A stretch of DNA of 64,000 bases from Paractinoplanes bogorensis (lineage in GTDB: Bacteria; Actinomycetota; Actinomycetes; Mycobacteriales; Micromonosporaceae), in contig NZ_JAHKKG010000007.1 in assembly GCF_018829635.1 (NCBI RefSeq), positions 62,001 to 126,000 on the forward strand. Direction: 5' to 3'. Of this stretch, positions 51,114-59,635 are shown in pieces. The notes below the pieces were generated by a model. It was given only the letters and a program-made list of their open reading frames with translations, made no database searches and was not told the DNA's origin. Numbering within the stretch: position 1 is the first letter of the stretch; each line of letters starts with the position of its first letter. Both the position numbers and the translations under genes were made by a program.

Positions 51114-53683
51114 CCGAGGCATTCGATCTGCTCATCGGCCGGTCCGGCGCGCCCGAGCCGTCCCTGCTGGCCTGGATCGCCCGCAACGCCGATCCGGCGG
51201 ACTGGCCACGGGTGCTGCTGGCCGCCGAGCGGTTCGGTGGACTGGAATCGGGCGCGGCCTGGCCGGCCATCGGACTCGCGGTCCAGGAGATCGCGATCGC
51301 CTATGGCCAGGCCGAGCCGTCGCTGCCGGCCTGGCCCGAGCTCTTCACCCGTGACCTCGGCGGGCTGCTCGAGGAGGAGGTCGCCTGGATATTGCCGGAG
51401 GCTCCGGCGGAGCACCGTGCCGAGTTCCGCCGATCCGCCCTGAGCGAGATCGAACAGGCGCTGCTGTCCGGCCTCTACTGGTACGCCGCCCTGCTGATCA
51501 GTCACCTCGCGCCCTACCTCGGCTCCCTGCGCGACCGGGCCGGACGCCTGGTGGCGCAGCTGGCGAGCGGCTACTGGCGGGGGCACCTCATCGCTCTGGC
51601 CGGCCGGGAAGTTCCGGCCGGCTCCGCGACCGAGGAGGTGGATCAGTCGCACCCGGCAGCCGCCGACCTCGACCGAGCCGCCCGTGACATGTCCGTGGGC
51701 GAGTTGCGCGACCTGTGCCGACTCGCGTTGTCCATATTGCTCGGCGATCTCCCGGCCGATGCCGATTACCTCGCGCATCCCCATCGCTCCGTCCGCGAGT
51801 GGTCCGATCGGACCGAGCCGCTGGCGGTCGAGGACGCCCCTGCGCGCTGGGTCAACAACGGCATCGCCGATCCGGTCGACCGCACTCCCCGGCCGCCTGA
51901 CCGCACCCTGCGCGTCGACACCGGATATCTGTTCTGGTTCGAGATTGCTGACGCGCCGCACCCGTCGGCCACCGTCCGGGAACCCGTCGAGTTCGAGCTT
52001 CCGGACGACGTCGCCGAGGGCGCGATCCTGCGGGTCACGCTGACCAGCCGGCCCGGTGAGCTGGTCGTCGAGGCCGGTCGTGAGACCGGCGAACTGGTCG
52101 TGGGGGCCGACGGGCGGGTGCGGGTGGCCCGGTCGCCCGACGGCTCGGCCGCGAGCGGGTCACGGCTGTTCTTCCCGATTCGCACCCCGGCTCAGGCCGG
52201 GCGGCACCAGCTCCGCTGCAACCTTCACTACGGCGGCCGCATCCTGCAGTCCCGCACATTGACCGCGATCGTCGACGAGGCGGAACGGGTGCAGCAGTGG
52301 GCTCTCGAGACCACCGTGGACTTCTATGGCGGCCAAGCACTCGACGGTGCCGCTCTGGCCGCGATGGAGCCGATCGACCTGTCGATCATGGTCGACGATC
52401 GGGCGCCGACCGGCGGCCAGACCGGGCTGGTGGTCGCGCAGGGCGCCGAGGTCGCCGCGGTCACGATGCCGATCGACGAGTTGCAGGAGCAGGTCGAGCG
52501 CACCCGATACGCACTGCGGACGGTGTCCCATCTGAACAAGAAGCAGCCGCGGCCCGGTGACTTCAAATACGACGACTACGAGGGCGCGTCCACCGTCGGG
52601 CCCGCGATGTTCCAGCGCGACCTCGAGCTGTTGGCCCGGCGAGGCTTCGACGCCTGGGTCGAGCTCGGCTTCGCCATCGCCGACTCGTTCGAGCGGTCCG
52701 GCCGGGCCGAGTTGCTTTCGCAGCCCGGTCCGCCCGGCGACGAAGACTCCGCGCTCTGGCGGTTGTCGGCCTGGCTGCGGCAGCCGCGGGTCATCGAGAT
52801 GGCGAACGTCGCCGATTTCCGGATCCTGGTGCCGGCCACGATGATCTACGACCGTCCGCTGGCCCTGCGCGGCGCCTTGCAGATCTGCGGCACATTTCAG
52901 AACGCCCTGGCCACGCACGCGAATCTGTCCGCGGTGGAGTGCTTCCGCGGGAACTGCCCGAGCTGGGGCGACAAGAAGGTCCTCTGTCCCAGCGGGTTCT
53001 GGGGGTTCCGGCACCTGCTCGGTTCGCCTCAGTCGGTCGGCCCGCTCGGTGGCGCCGCCACCGGTCTGGACCTGAAGCCACGCAAGCAGACCATCACCTA
53101 TTCCGGCCGTCCGCGCTGCGCCGTGGGCCGGGCCGCCGCCTTCGGGCGCGAACATCCGCTGTGGGTGAGCAGGCTGGGCGACGGATCTCTCCCGGTGCGC
53201 ACCGACGCGGAGCGTTTGCTCGATGACCTGCGGCGCCGAGACCCCGAGCCACACCTGGTCTACTTCTATTGCCACGGCGACTTCTCCGACGGCATGCCGG
53301 TGCTCCAGTTCGACGAAGCCGGCGCGGATCAGATCGCCGCCACCGAGTTGGCGGCGTACGTGCGCTGGCCGACGAGCCGGCCCCTGGTCTTTCTCAACGC
53401 CTGCCGGTCGATCGCCACCGAACCCGAGCACGCGTCCAGCTTCATCAACGCCCTGATCCGGCGGGCCGGCGCCTCCGGCATGGTCGGCACCGAGATCATC
53501 ACGTACGAGCGGCTGGCCGCGACCTTCGCCGAGCAGGTGCTCAACGAGTTCGTCACGCACGGACGCCCGATCGGCGAGGCGATGCGAACGGCCCGCCTCA
53601 CGCTGCTGTCCCGCGGCAATCCGCTGGGCCTCATCTATACCGCCTACGCTCCGCCGCACCTGGCCATGCGGAGCGACACCTAA
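51110..53683 (+). CDS. CHAT-domain protease with N-terminal helical and beta domains
   Basis: An 857-residue protein. About residues 1-250 are helical (LLAWIARNADPADWPRVLLAAERF). About 250-410 is a beta-rich, Ig-like segment (EPVEFELPDDVAEGAILRV and later RTPAQAGRHQLRC). The CHAT domain (about 480-850) has H722 in VYFYCHGDF and C765 in LVFLNACRS, both in textbook position. Unlike the first CHAT protein it has no propeller, so the two are distinct proteases rather than duplicates. A GTDG-like late block (GMVGTEIITYE) and a basic GEAMRTARLTLL helix match the fold's end. ATGA overlap with the 468-residue gene. It converges with a membrane-protein pair. Confidence 0.85.
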   Translation: MTEAFDLLIGRSGAPEPSLLAWIARNADPADWPRVLLAAERFGGLESGAAWPAIGLAVQEIAIAYGQAEPSLPAWPELFTRDLGGLLEEEVAWILPEAPAEHRAEFRRSALSEIEQALLSGLYWYAALLISHLAPYLGSLRDRAGRLVAQLASGYWRGHLIALAGREVPAGSATEEVDQSHPAAADLDRAARDMSVGELRDLCRLALSILLGDLPADADYLAHPHRSVREWSDRTEPLAVEDAPARWVNNGIADPVDRTPRPPDRTLRVDTGYLFWFEIADAPHPSATVREPVEFELPDDVAEGAILRVTLTSRPGELVVEAGRETGELVVGADGRVRVARSPDGSAASGSRLFFPIRTPAQAGRHQLRCNLHYGGRILQSRTLTAIVDEAERVQQWALETTVDFYGGQALDGAALAAMEPIDLSIMVDDRAPTGGQTGLVVAQGAEVAAVTMPIDELQEQVERTRYALRTVSHLNKKQPRPGDFKYDDYEGASTVGPAMFQRDLELLARRGFDAWVELGFAIADSFERSGRAELLSQPGPPGDEDSALWRLSAWLRQPRVIEMANVADFRILVPATMIYDRPLALRGALQICGTFQNALATHANLSAVECFRGNCPSWGDKKVLCPSGFWGFRHLLGSPQSVGPLGGAATGLDLKPRKQTITYSGRPRCAVGRAAAFGREHPLWVSRLGDGSLPVRTDAERLLDDLRRRDPEPHLVYFYCHGDFSDGMPVLQFDEAGADQIAATELAAYVRWPTSRPLVFLNACRSIATEPEHASSFINALIRRAGASGMVGTEIITYERLAATFAEQVLNEFVTHGRPIGEAMRTARLTLLSRGNPLGLIYTAYAPPHLAMRSDT

Positions 53684-54087
53684 CGCCTGGTGTACGGGTC
53701 CTGAGTGTCCGGGCCGGCGTCGTCATCGTCCGGCCGCCCGCCACCCATGGGCCGGGAAGCACGGCTGTTGTCGTCGGGACCCATTTCGTCCCGGCCGTAC
53801 TTCGGGCGCCGGCCGTCCAGGAACCAGGCCAGGGTGAAGCGCTTGTTGATCACGACGAGGAGCAGCAGGACGATGAAGTAGGAGAAAAAACCCACGGCCA
53901 GACCGATGCCGTACGCCCCGAACAGCACGGTGTCGGACGGGAACAACTCGAGCACCGCGGCGCCACCGATCGCGCCCAGGATGCTCGCCACATCGGCCAG
54001 CTTGATCTCGGTGCGGTAGCGGTTGACGAAATAGGTGAACCACCCGATCACCGTTCCGAAGAAGAAGGCTCCCCATTCGGCGCTCAT
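53680..54087 (-). CDS. two- to three-helix membrane protein
   Basis: A 135-residue protein with GGGAGA upstream of ATG 54087. Hydrophobic segments are at about residues 6-22, 36-50 and 55-82, followed by an acidic, Asp/Arg-rich tail (GRRPKYGRDEMGPDDNS). It overlaps the convergent CHAT gene by four bases. I do not recognise it; similar small membrane proteins accompany several actinobacterial conflict modules, but whether this one belongs to the CHAT operon is unproven since it lies on the other strand. The next gene upstream is coupled to it. Confidence 0.6.
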   Translation of the reverse strand: MSAEWGAFFFGTVIGWFTYFVNRYRTEIKLADVASILGAIGGAAVLELFPSDTVLFGAYGIGLAVGFFSYFIVLLLLVVINKRFTLAWFLDGRRPKYGRDEMGPDDNSRASRPMGGGRPDDDDAGPDTQDPYTRR

Positions 54088-54353
54088 CCAGGTGTCTCCC
54101 TTTCGACGGATCGGCGGACACCCCACCGGAAGATCGCGTGCACGGCCATCCCGGCGACCAGCCCGGCCGCGATCTGCGGAGCGACACCGATGCCGGCCAC
54201 CAGGGCCGGCACGCCAGTGGTCAGCACCGCGACCGCCGCGACCACACCGGCCGAGGGCCGGCCACCAGTGAGAAGCCACCAGCCGGCCACCAAGCCGAAG
54301 GCGACCCCGCCACTGATCAGCACAGTGGCGCACTGTAGCGGACAGTGCCACAC
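54084..54353 (-). CDS. small membrane protein coupled to the previous gene
   Basis: About 89 residues from the GTG at 54353, or 79 from GTG 54323; neither has a strong Shine-Dalgarno. Three hydrophobic stretches are packed close together (LISGGVAFGLVAGWWLL, GVVAAVAVLTTGVPALVAG, IAAGLVAGMAVHAIF). Its stop overlaps the downstream ATG (ATGA), so the two membrane proteins form one operon and perhaps a complex. Function unknown. Confidence 0.5.
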   Translation of the reverse strand: MWHCPLQCATVLISGGVAFGLVAGWWLLTGGRPSAGVVAAVAVLTTGVPALVAGIGVAPQIAAGLVAGMAVHAIFRWGVRRSVERETPG

Positions 54354-54506
54354 GGTCGGCAGCGACTTGTCGGCGTTTCGACTACCGAAGTCGGCCCGAT
54401 CGTGTATTTCCACGAAGCACGCCCTCCAGCCGGCCAACGCCCCGGGCCCGACGGGCGCTGCCTCCACACCTGAACGGGGTGCGGATCGAGGACGGCGGAG
54501 CATCAT

Positions 54507-54932
54507 GTGGTGGTGGCAGTCAACGAAGTCAGGGTTCTCCTCGTCGATGATCTGCGGTCGTTCGTCGACGGCCGGGAGGCTGAGGTGGCCCGCACCAGCG
54601 CGGCCGGAACGGCGATCCTCGAGCGTTATCGGGATCGGCGTCTGGACGAACTGTGGCTCGACCATGACCTCGGCGCCGATGACACGATCTGGCCGGTCGT
54701 GGAGATGCTCGAGCGAGCCGCCTTCGACGGCCGCCCGTTCGATATCGGCGTCGTCTACATCCACTCCGCCAATCCGGCCGGCGTGCCGAAGATGGCTCAG
54801 GCTCTCCGGCACTGGGGCTACCGCGTCGTCATCGCCACCGGGTCGACGGAGGTCGGCTACGTGGACAAGCCCGACGCACCGCGGCTCGTCCGGACCGAGA
54901 AGCGAATTCAGCGCCGGCCGCGAACCGGATGA
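54507..54932 (+). CDS. receiver-like protein of the cyclic-phosphate (cREC) type
   Basis: A 141-residue protein from GTG 54507, with GGCGGAG upstream. The blocks VRVLLVDDLRSF, ELWLDHDLGADDT and VVYIHSANPAGV match the pattern I associate with cREC, a receiver-derived domain predicted by comparative genomics to process cyclic phosphates in nucleic acids or nucleotides. The phosphoacceptor aspartate is replaced by an LDHD cluster that could bind metal. It is transcribed away from the membrane-protein pair. The family assignment is from memory and the biochemical role is only a prediction. Confidence 0.6.
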   Translation: MVVAVNEVRVLLVDDLRSFVDGREAEVARTSAAGTAILERYRDRRLDELWLDHDLGADDTIWPVVEMLERAAFDGRPFDIGVVYIHSANPAGVPKMAQALRHWGYRVVIATGSTEVGYVDKPDAPRLVRTEKRIQRRPRTG

Positions 54933-55075
54933 CTTACCTTGTGCGCGCTGATGGCGCTGACCGGGCTGTTCCGGGCGCCGGGTGAAACAGCCCGCGGCGT
55001 GCTGCGGCCCGCGCTCGCCGACCGCGCCGGAAGGCAACAGATGTAGTGACGCGGGACCGCCATGGCGGCATTTCG

Positions 55076-55543
55076 TCAGTCGGGCTGGATGTCGGGAATC
55101 GGGGTTCCGAGTTCCCAGAACTTGTTGATCGCTTCCCAGTACTTCGCGGACAGCGGGCGGAGCCAGGGCCGGAACGCCTCGGGGTCAACGCCGCGCGAGG
55201 TGACGGTCTGCATCTGCATACCTTCGAGATAGCCGATCACGCCCAGCTCGGAGACGTACGGGTCGCCATGGAGGATCAGATGCTCGATGTAGTCGAAGGC
55301 GGCGTCGAACTCGCTCGTGTCGCCCGCGGCGACGCGATCGGCGAGGTGGCCGACCACCCAAGCCGCGTCCAGGTAGCCGAGACGACCACCGGGAAAGTCG
55401 GGGTCGGCGTTGTCTTCAGCTATCTCGGCCCACTCGTCCGACAGGGACGGAAGCGCAGTGAGCAGCAGCGCAGGGACCTGCTCGGCGGTGACACGTGCTC
55501 CGGTGGACCCCACGCGCGCCAGCCTAGCGAGGAGTCCTGACAT
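55076..55543 (-). CDS. small hypothetical protein (DUF7674-like)
   Basis: A 155-residue protein starting at MSGLLARLAR; an upstream ATG at 55564 adds seven residues. The blocks QVPALLLTALPSLSDEWAE, LADRVAAGDTSEFDAAFDYIEHL and GDPYVSELGVIGYLEGMQ resemble the DUF7674-type proteins of actinobacteria, which are of unknown function and often lie near toxin-antitoxin or immunity genes. It is a single transcription unit, with about 100 bases to each neighbour. Confidence 0.55.
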   Translation of the reverse strand: MSGLLARLARVGSTGARVTAEQVPALLLTALPSLSDEWAEIAEDNADPDFPGGRLGYLDAAWVVGHLADRVAAGDTSEFDAAFDYIEHLILHGDPYVSELGVIGYLEGMQMQTVTSRGVDPEAFRPWLRPLSAKYWEAINKFWELGTPIPDIQPD

Positions 55544-55631
55544 CGCCGGCCCAGGGGACTTCACGCCTGCTACCTGGCCGCCGACGTCCGACCCGCGGAC
55601 GTGCGGCCTCGGTGAAAGGGGGCCACACGTC

Positions 55632-55642
55632 CGTACGGGAAA
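55632..55642 (+). repeat. 11-bp motif CGTACGGGAAA, copy 4
   Basis: The only perfect copy between genes, 8 bases from the end of dhaK. Confidence 0.6.
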
Positions 55643-55649
55643 AGCGGTC

Positions 55650-56645
55650 TCAGAAGACTCGGATGGCGGACTCGGCCGGGGCGTGCAACAGGGTCTCGAT
55701 CTCGTCGTCGAGGCGGACCAGCGTGAGTGATGCGCCGGCCATGTCGAGGGACGTGCAGTATTCGTTGACGTAGCTTCGGCCGACCGTGATGCCCTGCGCG
55801 GCCAGGCGCTGGTGGGCCCGCCGGTAGAGGATGTAGAGCTCGCTGATCGGGGTGCCGCCGAGGCCGTTGATCATGAGGGCGACCCGGTCTCCCGAGTTGT
55901 AGGGCAGGTCGGAGACCACCGCGTCGAGCAGGTCGTCGGCGATCTGGTCGGCCGCGACCAGCCGGCGGCGTTCGCGCCCGGGCTCGCCGTGGATGCCGAC
56001 GCCGAACTCGATCTCGTCGGCGCCCAGTTCGAACAGCGGGGAGCCCTTGGCCGGCGGGGTGCAGGCGGTCAGCGCGACGCCCATCGTCCGGGTGACGTCG
56101 TTGACCTTCCGGCCGATGCGCAGCAATTCGTCCAGGTCGGCGCCCTGTTCGGAGGCGGCGCCGACGGCCTTGATCACGAAGAAGTTGCCGGCCACGCCGC
56201 GGCGGCCGACCGTGTAGAGGGAGTCCTGCACGGCGACGTCGTCGTTGACAGTGAGGATCTCGCACCGTACGCCGTCCGCCTCGGCCATCTCCTTGCCCAT
56301 GTCGAACGCCATCCGGTCGCCGGTGTAGTTGTTCACCAGCAGCAGTACGCCCTTGGGCGAGTTGAGCAGCTTCGCCGTCTCGTAGACGTAGTCCATCGGC
56401 GGCGCCGCGAACACGTCGCCGGGGCAGGCCGCGTCGAGCATGCCCTTGCCGACCACCATCACGTGGGCCGGTTCGTGGCCGGAGCCGGAACCCTGCACGA
56501 TGGACACCTTGTTCTCGTTCGGCATGTCGGCCCGCATGATCAGGTTGTATGCGGGCACGTACTTGAGGGTCTCGGGGTTGGCGAGCGCGATCCCCTCGAG
56601 CATCTCGGGGACGAAGCTCTTCGGATCGTTGACGAATTTCTTCAC
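55650..56645 (-). CDS. dhaK: dihydroxyacetone kinase subunit DhaK
   Basis: A 331-residue DhaK. GTG 56645 follows AAGGAG at good spacing. SGSGHEPAHV is the substrate loop and GVGIHGEPG carries the histidine that forms the hemiaminal with dihydroxyacetone. It partners with the separate DhaL encoded just upstream in the same operon, unlike the fused kinase of the polyol operon. No DhaM or PTS gene is present, so the phosphate donor cannot be told: ATP-type and PTS-type systems look alike here. Confidence 0.9.
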   Translation of the reverse strand: MKKFVNDPKSFVPEMLEGIALANPETLKYVPAYNLIMRADMPNENKVSIVQGSGSGHEPAHVMVVGKGMLDAACPGDVFAAPPMDYVYETAKLLNSPKGVLLLVNNYTGDRMAFDMGKEMAEADGVRCEILTVNDDVAVQDSLYTVGRRGVAGNFFVIKAVGAASEQGADLDELLRIGRKVNDVTRTMGVALTACTPPAKGSPLFELGADEIEFGVGIHGEPGRERRRLVAADQIADDLLDAVVSDLPYNSGDRVALMINGLGGTPISELYILYRRAHQRLAAQGITVGRSYVNEYCTSLDMAGASLTLVRLDDEIETLLHAPAESAIRVF

Positions 56646-57259
56646 GACGACGCTCCTTGTGTCGGCCAGATCTCGCTGATTCGTTCGGCCAGGACCGCAA
56701 CCGCCATGGCTCCGGCGTCGACCGAACCGCGGCTGCGTTCCCCGGTGTAGGCGGCCCGCCCGCGTTTGGCGACCATGTCGCTGGTGGCGTCGGCCGCTTT
56801 CCGGGCCGCCGCCGCGGCCGCGTGGATGTCCGACGTCGCTTCCAAAGAGTCGGTGAACGGCACCAGCGCGTCCAGCAACGTCTTGTCGCCCACATCGGAC
56901 TGCCCGCGCGCCTTGATGCCGTCGACGGCCGCCCGCAACATGGCTACGACTTGTTCGGTGGAGAGCTCGGATGCGCCGCCGGCCGCGCCACCCGCGCGCA
57001 TGAACGCCGTGCCCCAGATCGGTCCCGACGTGCCGCCGATCCGGGAGGCGATGACCATTCCCGTACGTTTGAGGAAGGTCCCCGAGTCGGTCCGGTCCAA
57101 ATCGTCCCAGCCCTCGAGGAGCTTCTCGAAGCCCCGGGCCAGCGAATAGCCGAAGTCGCCGTCGCCGACGACCGAGTCCAGGTCGCCGAAGTACTTCTCG
57201 TTCCCGATCGCGGTGTCGGCGATCGTCCGGACCACGAGTTCGGTCTTCTCGATGCTCAT
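56642..57259 (-). CDS. dhaL: dihydroxyacetone kinase subunit DhaL
   Basis: A 205-residue DhaL, with GAGGAAG upstream of ATG 57259. The ADP/Mg block GDGDFGYSLARG (residues 32-43) and GTSGPIWGTAFMR and VGDKTLLDALVP are conserved. It holds the nucleotide and passes phosphate to the DhaK-bound substrate. It overlaps DhaK by four bases and the HAD gene by four bases. Confidence 0.9.
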   Translation of the reverse strand: MSIEKTELVVRTIADTAIGNEKYFGDLDSVVGDGDFGYSLARGFEKLLEGWDDLDRTDSGTFLKRTGMVIASRIGGTSGPIWGTAFMRAGGAAGGASELSTEQVVAMLRAAVDGIKARGQSDVGDKTLLDALVPFTDSLEATSDIHAAAAAARKAADATSDMVAKRGRAAYTGERSRGSVDAGAMAVAVLAERISEIWPTQGASS

Positions 57260-58011
57260 CGGGCTTCCTCCACACAGGCGCGCAGATCGTCGAGCGTCAG
57301 ATAGTCGCCGGGCCGGGCCGCGCCCCGGTTGGCCAGCACCTCGATCGGCGGCCGGCCGGGGTCGCCCAGTTCCGAGACGACGAGTACGGACTCGGTGAAG
57401 TCCTCGGCCCGGGTGTAGTCGTTCACGGTCACCAGGCAGCGCAGGCCGGCACCGGTCGCGGCGAGCAGGCCGTTGCGCGAGTCCTCGACCACGAGCGTGT
57501 CCCGTTTGTCCAAAGACAGGCGCTCGACGGCCAGCTCGTAGATTGCCGGATCGGGTTTCTTGGCCGGGACGACATCTCCGGCGAAGACGGGAATGTCGGA
57601 TGCACCGACCGCGTTGGCCAGCACCGCCCGGACCGACTCCTCGGCCGACGTGGAGGCGACCGCGACAGTCCAGCCGGCATCGATCGCACCGTGGATGACT
57701 CGCGCGATGCCGGGCCGCGGCGGGATCTTGCCGTCCACCACCAGCTGCTTGAACGCCGCAGTCTTGGCCTTGTGCCAGGTGACCAGCAATTCGGTACGGT
57801 CCGCGTCGCCGATAGCCGCCGCGAACGACGGGTCGGCGAACAGCGAGGCCATCCGCTCCTTCCCGCCGCCGATCTTGAGCTTCTCGCCGTACTGCTCCTC
57901 GGTCCACTGCACCGGCAACCCGAAACGCGCGAAGGTGGCGTTGAACGCGGGCAGATGTCCGTAGCGCTCGGTGTCGGCCAGCACGCCGTCACAGTCGAAG
58001 ATCAGGTTCAC
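57256..58011 (-). CDS. HAD-family phosphatase or phosphomutase (CbbY/beta-PGM type)
   Basis: A 251-residue protein with GTG 58011 overlapping the aldolase stop (GTGA). The nucleophile block is IFDCDGVLADTE (about residues 4-15), motif II VASTSAEES, motif III AKKPDPAIYELA and motif IV VVEDSRNGLLAATGAG, all of the CbbY/phosphoglucomutase-like branch. In this operon it may remove phosphate from a ketose phosphate or a side product, or isomerise a sugar phosphate. The exact substrate is unknown. Confidence 0.85.
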   Translation of the reverse strand: MNLIFDCDGVLADTERYGHLPAFNATFARFGLPVQWTEEQYGEKLKIGGGKERMASLFADPSFAAAIGDADRTELLVTWHKAKTAAFKQLVVDGKIPPRPGIARVIHGAIDAGWTVAVASTSAEESVRAVLANAVGASDIPVFAGDVVPAKKPDPAIYELAVERLSLDKRDTLVVEDSRNGLLAATGAGLRCLVTVNDYTRAEDFTESVLVVSELGDPGRPPIEVLANRGAARPGDYLTLDDLRACVEEAR

Positions 58012-58868
58012 CAGGCCTTCCCCGATCCTCCGAAGAGCCGGATGTGCTGCCGCGCCATCGCGAACACCGCCTCGCGCTGGGCCCGGAACAGGCTCGGGGG
58101 GTCCCACTTGTCCTTCTCCTGGGCGGCCCGCAGCTGCTCCAGCGACGACTTGAGGAAGCTCTCCTTGAGCGCGGTCGAGATGTTCACCTTGGCGCAGCCG
58201 CGCGCGATCAGGTCGGTGAACTGCTCGTCCGACAGTCCGGTGCCGCCGTGCAGGGCCATCGGGACGCCGGTCGCCTCGACCAGATCGCTCACCCGTTGCG
58301 CGTTCAGGGTCGGCGCCTGTTTGTACTGTCCGTGCGCGTTGCCGATGGCCGGGGCGAAACAGTCCACGCCCGTACGGGAAATGAAATCGACGGCTACCTC
58401 GAGCGATTGGATCTTCGACGCCTCGTCCGAGCCCAGGTCGTCCTCGACGCCCTGGATGCCCTCGATCTCCCCTTCGACATGCGCTCCCGTACGGCGGGCC
58501 TCCGCGACAACCTCAGCGGTCTGCTTGAGGTTGTCGGCCACGTCGAGCTCGTGCGCGTCGAACAGCACCGAGTTCCAGCCGCCGGCCAGGCAGTCCGAGA
58601 TCACCGTACGGTCCGGGCAGTGGTCCAGATGCAGGGTGACCGGCACGTCGACACCACCCACGAGGGTGTCGAAGATGCCCTTGAGCTGCGCCCGGCCGTA
58701 CTGCTTGACCGTCTTGACGGACGTCTGCAGGATGACCGGCGCCCGCTCCTCGACGGCGGCGGCCAGCACGGCCTCGATGCTCAGGTCATTGACGATGTTG
58801 AAGGCGGCCACCCCGTACCGCTCGGCGAGCGCGCGGTCGAGGATCTCCTTCATGGACACGACGGGCAT
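58008..58868 (-). CDS. class II ketose-bisphosphate aldolase
   Basis: A 286-residue zinc aldolase from ATG 58868; a TTG at 58880 would add four residues. The zinc ligands are in HLDHCPD, the HVEGEIEGI region and GNAHG and LHGGTG blocks. The family includes fructose and tagatose bisphosphate aldolases and related enzymes that cleave other ketose phosphates to dihydroxyacetone phosphate. The HAD and DhaKL genes that follow suggest a side route for an uncommon sugar rather than glycolysis. It is the first gene of the operon. Confidence 0.87.
   Translation of the reverse strand: MPVVSMKEILDRALAERYGVAAFNIVNDLSIEAVLAAAVEERAPVILQTSVKTVKQYGRAQLKGIFDTLVGGVDVPVTLHLDHCPDRTVISDCLAGGWNSVLFDAHELDVADNLKQTAEVVAEARRTGAHVEGEIEGIQGVEDDLGSDEASKIQSLEVAVDFISRTGVDCFAPAIGNAHGQYKQAPTLNAQRVSDLVEATGVPMALHGGTGLSDEQFTDLIARGCAKVNISTALKESFLKSSLEQLRAAQEKDKWDPPSLFRAQREAVFAMARQHIRLFGGSGKAW
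58371..58381 (+). repeat. 11-bp motif CGTACGGGAAA, copy 5
   Basis: Lies inside the aldolase gene but on the noncoding strand; the protein reads I-S-R-T-G there. Confidence 0.6.
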
Positions 58869-58893
58869 GTGGCCAGTCAAGCCACGATCACCC

Positions 58894-59595
58894 TCACGCG
58901 GTATGGGGTGAATCCCCCAGGCCGAGCCAGCCGCAGTCGAGCGCGGTCACCACCGCCGCGGTCCGGTTCGAGGCGCCCGTCTTCCGCATGATGGCACCGA
59001 CATGTTTCTCCACGGTTTTCGGCGAGAGTCCCAGCCGGGTCGCGATCTCACGGTAGGTCAGGCCCAGCCACATCAGCTCGAGCACGTCGGCCTCACGCGC
59101 GGTCAGCGGTGATCGAAGTCCGGGACGATCCGCCCGGACGATGGCCGCCGCCACGGTCTGGGTCAGCACTTCGAGATCATCGACGTCGCGCGTGGTGAAC
59201 TCGCCGGCCCGCGGCGCGAAGGTCACGCTGACCGCGATCACGTCGCCGCGCCACCAGATCGGCACCGCCGCGGCCGGACCCCGCCGCACCGGATCGGAAC
59301 CGGCCAGATGACCGGCGCGCAGTTGCCCGTACTCGGCGATGACCACCGGCCGGCGCCGCGCGAAGGCCCGCCCGGTGGCGCCCTCGTCGAGCGGGAACGT
59401 GTCACCGAGCCGGCACAGCGCGCCGTACTCGGCGGCCTTCGTGTACTGACCCGCCTCGGCGTCGACCAGCGAGACACTGCCCGCGGCCGAGCCGGTGAGC
59501 CGCGCCGTGTGCCGCAGCAGCCGCCGCAGCACGGGCGCCAGCCGCAGATCGCGGTATTCGTCCGCGATCGCGTCCTTGCCCTGCTCAGGCCTCAC
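58894..59595 (-). CDS. GAF-LuxR regulator
   Basis: About 233 residues from GTG 59595; an earlier frame to 59694 would overlap the divergent fructosidase gene. A GAF domain (about residues 10-165: LVDAEAGQYTKAAEY, then FPLDEGATGRAFARRRPVVIAEY) precedes a LuxR helix-turn-helix (LTAREADVLELMWLGLTYREIATRLGLS, about 170-225). It may control the aldolase-DhaKL operon next to it or the divergent GH32 gene. Confidence 0.78.
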   Translation of the reverse strand: MRPEQGKDAIADEYRDLRLAPVLRRLLRHTARLTGSAAGSVSLVDAEAGQYTKAAEYGALCRLGDTFPLDEGATGRAFARRRPVVIAEYGQLRAGHLAGSDPVRRGPAAAVPIWWRGDVIAVSVTFAPRAGEFTTRDVDDLEVLTQTVAAAIVRADRPGLRSPLTAREADVLELMWLGLTYREIATRLGLSPKTVEKHVGAIMRKTGASNRTAAVVTALDCGWLGLGDSPHTA

Positions 59596-59635
59596 CTCTC
59601 GAACATAGGGTCCGGTTCCGCCGTACGGTAGTCCT

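Noticed and set aside
46813..53683. Type III-E CRISPR (Craspase) locus
   Set aside because: There is no Cas gene, no repeat array and no TPR-CHAT architecture; only the CHAT fold is shared.
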